7,540 bases of DNA from Bifidobacteriaceae bacterium (GTDB lineage: Bacteria > Actinomycetota > Actinomycetes > Actinomycetales > WQXJ01), in the NCBI GenBank assembly GCA_031276585.1, contig JAISMT010000125.1:1-7540 (forward strand), in the 5' to 3' direction. Below are positions 1 to 5,724 of the stretch, piece by piece. Numbering within the stretch: position 1 is the first letter of the stretch; every line of letters begins with the position of its first letter. The notes under the pieces were generated by a model. It worked only from the letters and a program-made list of their open reading frames with translations. It had not been told where the DNA came from and did not search any database. The position numbers and the translations under genes are program-made.

Positions 1-1
1 C

Positions 2-1771
2 AAAATTGTGGACGGGGAACAACGTGTGGACCTTTCCTTGAAGAAGGCCTATAAAAAGAAGGGAAAACTGGTCCAGTTCTACTACGTGGCGCCGCAGGGT
101 GAGGAAGTAGTCAAAGCCATTAAGGATGCTAAACCGGAGGAAGGTTTCAACTCTGAAGTGCCTAAGCAATCTTGGTGGGCTTCACTGTTGATGACTTTAA
201 TTCCAATGGCCTTGATCATTGGACTGTTCTGGTGGGTCATGGTACAGATGCAAGGTGGCGGTAAAGGTGGGCCACTCGCTTTTGGTAAATCCCGGGCAAA
301 ATTGGTTTCTAAAGAATCACCGCAAGTCACGTTTAAAGATGTAGCTGGTGTGGATGAGGCGGTGGAGGAACTTCAGGAAATTAAAGAATTCTTGGAAGAA
401 CCGGCTAAGTTTCAAGCGGTAGGTGCCAAAATACCTAAAGGCGTGCTGCTATATGGCCCGCCCGGAACTGGTAAAACCCTGCTAGCTCGCGCTGTAGCTG
501 GTGAAGCGGGAGTTCCTTTCTATTCCATTTCCGGTTCTGATTTTGTGGAAATGTACGTGGGTGTGGGAGCTTCCCGGGTGCGTAACTTGTTTGAACAAGC
601 TAAAGCTAATTCTCCAGCCATAGTTTTTGTGGATGAGATTGATGCGGTGGGCCGCCATCGCGGCGCCGGTTTAGGGGGTGGCCACGACGAGCGAGAGCAA
701 ACCCTGAACCAGCTTTTGGTGGAAATGGATGGGTTTGATGCTCAAACCAGCGTAATTCTAATTGCGGCCACTAACCGGCCCGATATTTTGGACCCGGCAT
801 TAATGCGGCCCGGTCGGTTTGACCGCCAGGTGGCGGTGGATGCACCAGATCAAGTGGGCCGGGAAGCGATCTTGAAAGTACATGCCGAAGGTAAACCCAT
901 GAGTCCGGATGTGGATTTGGCTTTAGTGGCTAAACGCACCCCCGGGTTCACGGGTGCTGATTTAGCTAATGTGCTAAACGAGGCCGCGTTGCTGACCGCT
1001 CGGGAAAACCGGGAACAGATCAGTAACCAGGCTTTGGATGAGGCAGTAGACCGGGTGGTGGCCGGACCGCAGCGTTCTTCACTGATCATGACTGAAGCGG
1101 AAAAACAGAACACCGCTTACCACGAAGGTGGGCACGCAGTAGTGGCCGCAGCGTTACGCAACACTGATCCGGTAACCAAAGTCACTATCTTGCCGCGCGG
1201 CCGGGCGTTGGGTTACACCATGGTGATGCCCACTCGGGACAAGCATTCGGTAACCCGTAACGAGCTGTTAGATCAATTGGCTTATGCCATGGGAGGGCGG
1301 GTAGCTGAGGAACTGGTATTCCATGACCCCACTACGGGGGCTTCCAACGACATCGAAAAAGCTACGGCCACGGCCCGCAAAATGGTGATGGAATACGGGA
1401 TGAGCGCAGACTTGGGTTCAGTCCGTTACGGCCAAGCCGAGGGTGAAGTGTTCTTAGGCCGTGACTACGGACACCAGCGGGACTATTCCGAGGCCATAGC
1501 GGCCCAAATTGACGGACAGGTCCGGGCCTTGATTGAAAATGCTCACACCGAAGCGTGGGAAATTTTGGGCCAAAACCGGCCGGTTTTAGACCGTTTGGTG
1601 TTGGAACTATTAGAAAAAGAAACCCTAGGAGAAGCTCAACTGCAAGAGATCTTCCGGGACATAGTGAAACGTCCGGAGCGTCCCGTGTGGCTTTCCTCCT
1701 CAGAACGCCCGGTATCCGAGCAAGGGCCAGTAGCAGTACCGGTGCCTAATCAAGCTGAGACGGGCGAATGA
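2..1771 (+). CDS. ftsH: ATP-dependent zinc metalloprotease FtsH (5' end missing)
   Basis: Membrane-anchored AAA+ protease that unfolds and degrades membrane and short-lived cytosolic proteins, acting as a hexamer. The reading frame is open through base 2, and family proteins carry a first membrane helix before this point, so the GTG at 8 is not taken as the start. Counting residues from that GTG: remnant of the extracytoplasmic domain 1-55, second membrane helix about 58-80, Walker A GPPGTGKT 150-157, pore loop MYVG 182-185, Walker B IVFVDE 205-210, second region of homology with arginine fingers (RPGRFDR) 267-273, zinc motif HEGGH 372-376 with catalytic Glu373, and likely third zinc ligand Asp448 in SNDIE. 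The pore aromatic is Tyr rather than the usual Phe. The C-terminus is a short Pro/Val-rich tail. Its stop overlaps the folE start (ATGA), so folE is probably translationally coupled to it. Identity is very secure. Confidence 0.97.
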   Translation, partial: KIVDGEQRVDLSLKKAYKKKGKLVQFYYVAPQGEEVVKAIKDAKPEEGFNSEVPKQSWWASLLMTLIPMALIIGLFWWVMVQMQGGGKGGPLAFGKSRAKLVSKESPQVTFKDVAGVDEAVEELQEIKEFLEEPAKFQAVGAKIPKGVLLYGPPGTGKTLLARAVAGEAGVPFYSISGSDFVEMYVGVGASRVRNLFEQAKANSPAIVFVDEIDAVGRHRGAGLGGGHDEREQTLNQLLVEMDGFDAQTSVILIAATNRPDILDPALMRPGRFDRQVAVDAPDQVGREAILKVHAEGKPMSPDVDLALVAKRTPGFTGADLANVLNEAALLTARENREQISNQALDEAVDRVVAGPQRSSLIMTEAEKQNTAYHEGGHAVVAAALRNTDPVTKVTILPRGRALGYTMVMPTRDKHSVTRNELLDQLAYAMGGRVAEELVFHDPTTGASNDIEKATATARKMVMEYGMSADLGSVRYGQAEGEVFLGRDYGHQRDYSEAIAAQIDGQVRALIENAHTEAWEILGQNRPVLDRLVLELLEKETLGEAQLQEIFRDIVKRPERPVWLSSSERPVSEQGPVAVPVPNQAETGE

Positions 1772-2337
1772 GTTCCAGTTTTGATGCCGCCCGGGTTGAG
1801 GCGGCTATACGGGAGTTTCTCTACGGCATAGGTGAGGACCCCGAGCGGGAGGGACTCCAAGAAACGCCGGCCAGGGTGGCCCGGGCCGCCCAAGAGTTGT
1901 TTGCGGGTTTGCACCAAGATCCTCGCCAAGAGTTGGAAGCCCGTTTTGATCTGGGCCATCAAGAGTTGGTGTTGGTTAAGAACATTGCTTTTTATTCGGT
2001 GTGTGAGCATCATTTGTTGCCGTTCCACGGCGTGGCCCACGTGGGTTATATTCCCGCCGCTGATGGCCGTATCACCGGGCTGTCTAAGTTAGCCCGTTTG
2101 GTAGGTGGGTACGCTCGCCGTCCCCAAGTTCAAGAGCGTTTAACCAGCGCAATCGCCGATTCGGTGATGGTAAGTCTGCAAGCCCGGGGTGCTATAGCGG
2201 TGGTGGAAGCGGAGCATTTATGCATGTCGATGCGGGGAGTCCGGGCGGCCGGATCTAAGACCGTGACCTCAGCGGTCCGTGGGGTACTGCGGAACGCGGC
2301 TACTCGTGCCGAAGCCATGGCGTTGTTGGGGCACTGA
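1768..2337 (+). CDS. folE: GTP cyclohydrolase I (FolE)
   Basis: Converts GTP to 7,8-dihydroneopterin triphosphate plus formate, the first step of folate synthesis, in the cytosol. The 189-residue length is normal for the type I family. Visible motifs: ETPARVARA near 32-40, CEHH at 79-82 (Cys79 and His82 as zinc ligands, His81 the expected catalytic His), GYIP 93-96, the KLARLV stretch 107-112, and [11 protein letters not shown] 149-159 with Cys152 as third zinc ligand, followed by the KTVTSAVRG motif. All expected zinc ligands are present, so this is the zinc-dependent enzyme and should be active. The ATG lies inside the ftsH stop (ATGA) with only a weak purine stretch before it, which points to translational coupling with ftsH. 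folP follows 3 bases after the stop. No regulator site is visible in front of it. Confidence 0.97.
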   Translation: MSSSFDAARVEAAIREFLYGIGEDPEREGLQETPARVARAAQELFAGLHQDPRQELEARFDLGHQELVLVKNIAFYSVCEHHLLPFHGVAHVGYIPAADGRITGLSKLARLVGGYARRPQVQERLTSAIADSVMVSLQARGAIAVVEAEHLCMSMRGVRAAGSKTVTSAVRGVLRNAATRAEAMALLGH

Positions 2338-2340
2338 ACG

Positions 2341-3327
2341 GTGGCGAATCCGATGCGACCCGCCCCGTCTGCGCCCACCGCCCGCCCGGCGGCATCGGCC
2401 ACAAATGGTAGTTGGCCTTTGCGGCCGGCACCGTTACCACCCTCGTTGAGGGAACTGGAACGTACCGCTGTAATGGGAATTTGCAACGTCACCCCGGATT
2501 CGTTTTCCGATGGCGGGCGGTACTTGGCGTTGTCAGATGCGTTAGAGCACTGCGCCGCCATGTTGGCTGAGGGAGCGGACCTAATTGATGTGGGTGGTGA
2601 ATCAACCCGGCCAGGAGCTCCGCGAGTAGAAGAAGCCGAAGAGTTACGCCGCGTGTTACCACTGGTCAAAGAACTAGTGGAGCGAGGGGTGCCGGTCTCG
2701 GTGGACACCACTCGGTCCCGGGTAGCGTTGGCTGCCGTAGAAGCCGGTGCGGTGGTGATAAACGATGTGTCTGGAGGCCTAGCTGATCCAGACATGATGA
2801 AGGTAATGTCTGAGACCGGGGTAGTGAGCGTGTTGATGCACTGGCGGGGGCCTTCCAGCAATATGGATCAACTGGATTCTTACACCGACGTGGTGGCAGA
2901 AGTGGCAGCTGAGCTGCACCAACGGGTGGAAGTGGCTCTAGAAACCGGGGTTAAACCCGCGGCTCTGGTGTTGGATCCCGGCCTGGGGTTCGCTAAGACT
3001 GGAGCCTCCAACTGGCCTTTACTGGCTCATTTGGACCGCTTGGCGCAACCACCTTTACCGTTGCTGGTGGGGGCCTCCCGCAAACGGTTTTTGCAGGGCC
3101 TAGGAGGCACTCCGAATAAGAAAAACTTAGGCATAAGTTCAAAGTTTCAGACCCAAAGTGATTTGGGGGCCGCCGTGGAAACAAGCCCAGCAGACCGGGA
3201 TGCTGCCACCGCTGCTGTCACCATGGTGGCGGCATTGGCTGGGGCTTGGTGTGTGCGGGTACATGCGGTGGGAGCTAGCGCCGCGGCTTGCCGGGTAGCC
3301 CAAGCGATAGTGGCGGCACAACGATAA
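2341..3327 (+). CDS. folP: Dihydropteroate synthase (FolP)
   Basis: Condenses 6-hydroxymethyl-7,8-dihydropterin pyrophosphate with p-aminobenzoate to give 7,8-dihydropteroate; this enzyme is the sulfonamide target. TIM-barrel motifs in order: MGICNVTPDSFSDGG 45-59, GGESTRPG 85-92, DTTR 122-125, INDVSGG 140-146, MH 166-167, LDPGLGFAKT 211-220, VGASRKRFL 243-251, DRDAATAAVT 285-294 and VRVHAV 305-310. At 328 residues it is longer than the usual 270-290. The excess is an Ala/Pro-rich N-terminal stretch before residue 44 and a Lys/Ser/Gln-rich insert at about 257-284. The start is uncertain: GTG 2341 lies 3 bases after the folE stop, while ATG 2353 (Met5) has a better ribosome site, GGTGG at 2340-2344 with 8 bases of spacing. 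The enzyme call does not depend on this choice. Co-transcription with folE is likely. Confidence 0.96.
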   Translation: MANPMRPAPSAPTARPAASATNGSWPLRPAPLPPSLRELERTAVMGICNVTPDSFSDGGRYLALSDALEHCAAMLAEGADLIDVGGESTRPGAPRVEEAEELRRVLPLVKELVERGVPVSVDTTRSRVALAAVEAGAVVINDVSGGLADPDMMKVMSETGVVSVLMHWRGPSSNMDQLDSYTDVVAEVAAELHQRVEVALETGVKPAALVLDPGLGFAKTGASNWPLLAHLDRLAQPPLPLLVGASRKRFLQGLGGTPNKKNLGISSKFQTQSDLGAAVETSPADRDAATAAVTMVAALAGAWCVRVHAVGASAAACRVAQAIVAAQR

Positions 3328-3412
3328 CTTCTATTTGGGGCACCCCGAGCTGAGTTAGGGTAGAAAACGCTGATCTAAAGAATCACGGAAGAAAAGCTCC
3401 GTTAACGGGTTA

Positions 3413-3438
3413 GGAAACCGAATTATTCAGCGGTTTCC
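3413..3438 (+). repeat. Perfect 8-bp inverted repeat with 10-base loop
   Basis: GGAAACCG at 3413-3420 is the exact reverse complement of CGGTTTCC at 3431-3438, separated by ten AT-rich bases. The stem would be stable in RNA. The following bases are GC-rich rather than U-rich, so it is not a classic terminator. It could be a leader hairpin or an operator for a dimeric regulator; the sequence does not decide. Confidence 0.6.
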
Positions 3439-3470
3439 GGGCGGAATGGCGCGTCAAACTTCCATATTTC

Positions 3471-3476
3471 AGGTGA
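3471..3476 (+). promoter_or_regulatory. Shine-Dalgarno AGGTGA placed for the mini-ORF at 3485
   Basis: AGGTGA matches the 16S anti-Shine-Dalgarno well. It lies 8 bases before the ATG at 3485 but 19 bases before the folB ATG at 3496, so it fits the three-codon mini-ORF rather than folB. It sits within the dyad TTTCAGGTGAAA (3467-3478), whose arms could form a 4-bp stem with the AGGT in the loop. Confidence 0.5.
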
Positions 3477-3484
3477 AACACGGG

Positions 3485-3496
3485 ATGATGTCCTAA
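3485..3496 (+). CDS. Possible leader mini-ORF (Met-Met-Ser-stop)
   Basis: ATG ATG TCC TAA follows a good ribosome site at ideal spacing. Its stop TAA shares its last base with the folB start (TAATG), an arrangement typical of termination-reinitiation coupling. The encoded peptide is too short to have a product role; if real, it would act by placing ribosomes at the folB start. It could equally be chance, because the two in-frame ATGs and the stop cover only 12 bases. Confidence 0.3.
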   Translation: MMS

Positions 3497-5724
3497 TGGA
3501 TTGGGTACTCGGATCAATTGGGGCCGCTTTAGATGTGATCCAGTTGCGGGGTATCACCGCATATGGACATCACGGGATGACGCCGGAAGAACGGCAGGCG
3601 GGCCAGATTTTCTTAGTCGATGTAGCTATCCATCTTGATACTCGCGCTGCGGCGGCGGCTGATGATTTAACTCAAACGATGGACTACGGAGTGGTGGCCC
3701 GCCAAGTAGTGGGTTTGATCTCGGGGTCTCCTTCGGGATTGTTGGAAACGGTGGCAGCCCGGGTGGCAGAGGAAATTCTGCAACTGGAACCAGTGCAGGT
3801 GGTGGATGTGGTGATCCACAAACCAGCCGCTCCGTTGGGAGTCCAGGTGGAAGACGTCATGGTCTCGGTACGGCGCAGTGCCGAGGGAGCGGCTTCTACT
3901 TTTGTGACACCAGATTCAGCCATGTTTGAGGCAGTACATCAAGCTGAACGTGAAGCCGGTCTGGCTACCCCACCGCCGGGGCAGGCACGCCTGGATAGGG
4001 CAGACGCTTCTCCATCTGGTGAGGTGGATTTGGGCGATGACGGGGACTCGGCTTCGGCTGCAGGTGACCAACGCCGCCGCCGTCATGATGCCCATGCTGA
4101 AGAAGTCGCGGCGGTGGATCAGGTCCCCTCCGGGCCGGTGGATGCCATAGTGGCTTTAGGTGCCAACCTGGGTGAAGCTCTGAATACCTTGCGTTCGGCT
4201 TTGAGTGATTTGCGGGAAGAGCCAGGTATTGAGGTGGTAGCGGTTTCACCTTTGGCGCGGACTGCGCCGGTAGGCCGCCCGGATCAGCCCGATTTCTTCA
4301 ATGCTGTGACCCATATCAGGACCACCCTTTCACCGCGCACTTTGTTGCACACTTTGCAAGGTGTTGAGGAGAAACACGGACGTCAGCGGGCGGGACGTTG
4401 GGCACCGCGAACTTTAGATCTAGATCTGATTGCCTATGACACGTTGTTAGCGGATGAGGACGAGCTGACCATACCTCACCCCCGAGCCCACGAACGAGCC
4501 TTTGTGCTGGTCCCGTGGTCTTTGATGTCCCCAGGGGCTTTCCTCCCGGGGTTGGGTGGTGGTTCGGTTCAGGCTTTGGCGGACGCTGCTCCTGACCGTA
4601 ACTCAATCAGGTGGCTGGCGCCCGATTGGGATCAGCCGAATGGCCGCGATGGGGCGCAACCTTATCCGTCCACTGGTTCCGTCGCACTACCGGCAGCTCC
4701 AGCGGCACCGCCGCCGCTACCCGCTGCTGAACCAACTGCCCCGGCCCAGCCGGACCCGGCTGGGCCGTCCAATTGGGGCAGAGGATCTGAGGCTTGGGGG
4801 GAGCAAGCGGCGCCCGCTCAATTGCCCCAGCCCGCGGCTTTACCGTCTCCAGATGATACTTGGGCCGGCGCGGCGGCTCCCCAGGCGTGGTCCGAACCGG
4901 CGCCAGCCCCGGCTTGGGCTGAGCCAGCCCCAGTTCCGCAGCAACAGCCAGCGGCGCCCCCCCAACTACCTCCAGCACCTCCTCAACTACCCGCAGCACC
5001 TCAACTACCTCCAGCGTCACAGCCCCCGGAGGCGGGTTCTTGGGGTCCGCCCGAACCACAGCCCCAAACGTCTCCAGCCTGGGATGCGCCCTTTAGTCAG
5101 CAGTATCAGTTTGCGGCTTCCCCGCAACTACCACCCGCCCCCGGTTACGCTGAGGCCGCACCTGATTCGGGTTACGGAGACTTCGGTTCTTCCCCGGGTT
5201 ACGGCGAATCAGCACCAGACCCGGGCTACAGAGGAGCCGCGTCGGCTCCCGAATACCGTGAACTGCCGGGGGCAGCTAACTGGGGCACGCAGGCGTCTTA
5301 CCCGCCTCTTTCTGCGCCGTCTCCGTCTGGATCGCCCTCATCGGCGCCAGGACCGTCCGCTCCGGGCCGGGCCGCGCCGGGCGGATTCGCTCCTGAGCCC
5401 GTTGCTGCACGGCTTCCGGCGCCTCGCCCGGCCAGTAGTCCACATTCCAGCCATACTCCAGGACTCCCCAACTTTTTTGCGGCGGCCCGGGAAGCTAACC
5501 GTTCGGCACCTTCACTAGTGGTGGAACCAGCCGATGGTACCGAGTTGTTTCCGGGAGCCTTGGCGTCCCCAGAGTCAGCTCAAATCGCAGACGACCCGTC
5601 TTCTACCTGGGATTCTCCTAGCGGGGCACTAGAACCAGCAGTTCCGCCCGGAGCTTGGGTCAACCCGGCAGGTGCGTCATCATCTAATAGCGAGACCTAT
5701 TGGACGGGTGCAGGAGGGCAGTGA
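3496..5724 (+). CDS. folB-folK: Bifunctional dihydroneopterin aldolase / HPPK (FolB-FolK) with long disordered tail
   Basis: FolB cleaves 7,8-dihydroneopterin to 6-hydroxymethyl-dihydropterin and glycolaldehyde; FolK transfers pyrophosphate from ATP to that product for FolP. FolB domain about 14-128: LRGITAYGHHGMTPEER 17-33, GLLETVA 81-87 and IHKPAAPL 107-114 with the expected catalytic Lys109. A linker, 129-214, is acidic with an RRRR patch at 193-196. FolK domain about 215-353: LGANLG 221-226, QPDFFNAV 264-271, RWAPRTLDLDL 301-311 with magnesium ligands Asp308 and Asp310, and IPHPRAHER 326-334. From about 375 to 742 the protein is low-complexity Pro/Ala/Ser/Gly/Gln with 11 Trp after Trp378 and no Lys, Met or Cys. 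Standalone FolB and FolK are about 120 and 160 residues. FolB-FolK fusions are known (for example SulD of Streptococcus pneumoniae), but I know of none with this tail. The start could instead be GTG 3535, just before the domain. The stop overlaps the next gene (GTGA). Confidence 0.93.
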   Translation: MDWVLGSIGAALDVIQLRGITAYGHHGMTPEERQAGQIFLVDVAIHLDTRAAAAADDLTQTMDYGVVARQVVGLISGSPSGLLETVAARVAEEILQLEPVQVVDVVIHKPAAPLGVQVEDVMVSVRRSAEGAASTFVTPDSAMFEAVHQAEREAGLATPPPGQARLDRADASPSGEVDLGDDGDSASAAGDQRRRRHDAHAEEVAAVDQVPSGPVDAIVALGANLGEALNTLRSALSDLREEPGIEVVAVSPLARTAPVGRPDQPDFFNAVTHIRTTLSPRTLLHTLQGVEEKHGRQRAGRWAPRTLDLDLIAYDTLLADEDELTIPHPRAHERAFVLVPWSLMSPGAFLPGLGGGSVQALADAAPDRNSIRWLAPDWDQPNGRDGAQPYPSTGSVALPAAPAAPPPLPAAEPTAPAQPDPAGPSNWGRGSEAWGEQAAPAQLPQPAALPSPDDTWAGAAAPQAWSEPAPAPAWAEPAPVPQQQPAAPPQLPPAPPQLPAAPQLPPASQPPEAGSWGPPEPQPQTSPAWDAPFSQQYQFAASPQLPPAPGYAEAAPDSGYGDFGSSPGYGESAPDPGYRGAASAPEYRELPGAANWGTQASYPPLSAPSPSGSPSSAPGPSAPGRAAPGGFAPEPVAARLPAPRPASSPHSSHTPGLPNFFAAAREANRSAPSLVVEPADGTELFPGALASPESAQIADDPSSTWDSPSGALEPAVPPGAWVNPAGASSSNSETYWTGAGGQ
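4963..5019 (+). repeat. QLPPAP-type tandem repeat in the tail
   Basis: CAACTACC recurs at 4963, 4984 and 5002 (spacings 21 and 18 bases), encoding QLPPAPP, QLPAAP and QLPPAS. A fourth QLPPAP copy lies apart at 5125. The near-identical codons suggest recent tandem duplication or slippage. Confidence 0.7.
5140..5274 (+). repeat. Five 27-base units encoding a 9-residue Gly-Tyr repeat
   Basis: Tyr falls at residues 551, 560, 569, 578 and 587 of the FolB-FolK protein, an exact period of 9. The units are PGYAEAAPD, SGYGDFGSS, PGYGESAPD, PGYRGAASA and PEYRELPGA. The first four share GY; units 1 and 3 also share the PD ending. Codons differ between units, so the repeat is older than the QLPP one or kept by selection on the protein. 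Confidence 0.8.
5712..5717 (+). promoter_or_regulatory. Ribosome binding site AGGAGG before the DUF3180 gene
   Basis: A perfect AGGAGG lies within the last codons of folB-folK. It is only 3 bases before GTG 5721, closer than ideal, and 27 bases before ATG 5745. It supports initiation near the folB-folK stop, helped by coupling through the GTGA overlap. Confidence 0.6.

Larger units (their letters stand above)
3328..3495 (+). promoter_or_regulatory. 168-base leader/intergenic region before folB-folK
   Basis: This is the only sizeable gap in an otherwise overlapping fol cluster. It holds several complementary segments, a small ACGGA/TCCGT stem (3385-3389 with 3398-3402), and an AGGTGA ribosome-site sequence near its end. 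I could not pick a convincing -35/-10 pair. No U-tract follows any stem, so a standard intrinsic terminator is not supported. An internal promoter or a leader RNA for folB-folK is a reasonable inference from the length and structure. Confidence 0.4.
4618..5721 (+). other. Low-complexity Pro/Ala/Ser/Gly/Gln/Trp tail region of FolB-FolK
   Basis: This covers residues 375-742 of the fusion. It is predicted to be disordered from composition. Trp recurs at 427, 434, 456, 465, 474, 516, 529, 596, 705, 721 and 736, usually after a small residue (Ala, Asn, Thr, Ser). Acidic residues outnumber Arg, and Lys, Met and Cys are absent. It is in frame with FolK without interruption, and its stop codon is used in the overlap with the next gene; both argue that it is truly translated. 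No signal peptide, membrane helix or catalytic motif is seen. Confidence 0.85.

Noticed and set aside
8..10. GTG at 8 as the ftsH start
   Set aside because: The frame is open upstream, and FtsH needs a first membrane helix and most of its extracytoplasmic domain before this point.
1121..1135. HEGGH instead of HEAGH in FtsH
   Set aside because: It still fits the HExxH zinc motif with all ligands; not a meaningful departure.
2130..2861. Long antisense open frame (243 codons) across folE/folP
   Set aside because: It lies opposite two genes with complete family motifs, spans their junction, is Ser/Thr/Arg-rich without a recognisable domain, and reflects codon bias of the sense strand.
3335..3347. 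Terminator after folP (GGGGCACCCC)
   Set aside because: The loop would be only two bases, and no U-tract follows.
3399..3408. 10-bp palindrome CCGTTAACGG in the folB leader
   Set aside because: One arm is shared with the small ACGGA/TCCGT stem, and a single 10-bp palindrome is too little to call an operator.
4416..4427. Perfect 12-bp palindrome AGATCTAGATCT
   Set aside because: It falls on the essential LDLDL codons of FolK, and the Asp-Leu repetition explains it.
4607..5059. Antisense 150-codon frame opposite the tail
   Set aside because: Mirror of the Pro/Ala codons; no domain, no ribosome site, no supporting context.
4556..5518. 320-codon open frame in the +1 frame of folB-folK
   Set aside because: Arg/Pro/Leu-rich shadow of the low-complexity tail. 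The FolK frame is continuous and its stop couples to the next gene. Kept only as the possible product of slippage at the C7 tract.
5700..5720. TTG at 5700 as start of the DUF3180 gene
   Set aside because: It would place the AGGAGG site inside the gene and add seven residues (MDGCRRA) not needed by the family; GTG 5721 with a GTGA overlap is more plausible.
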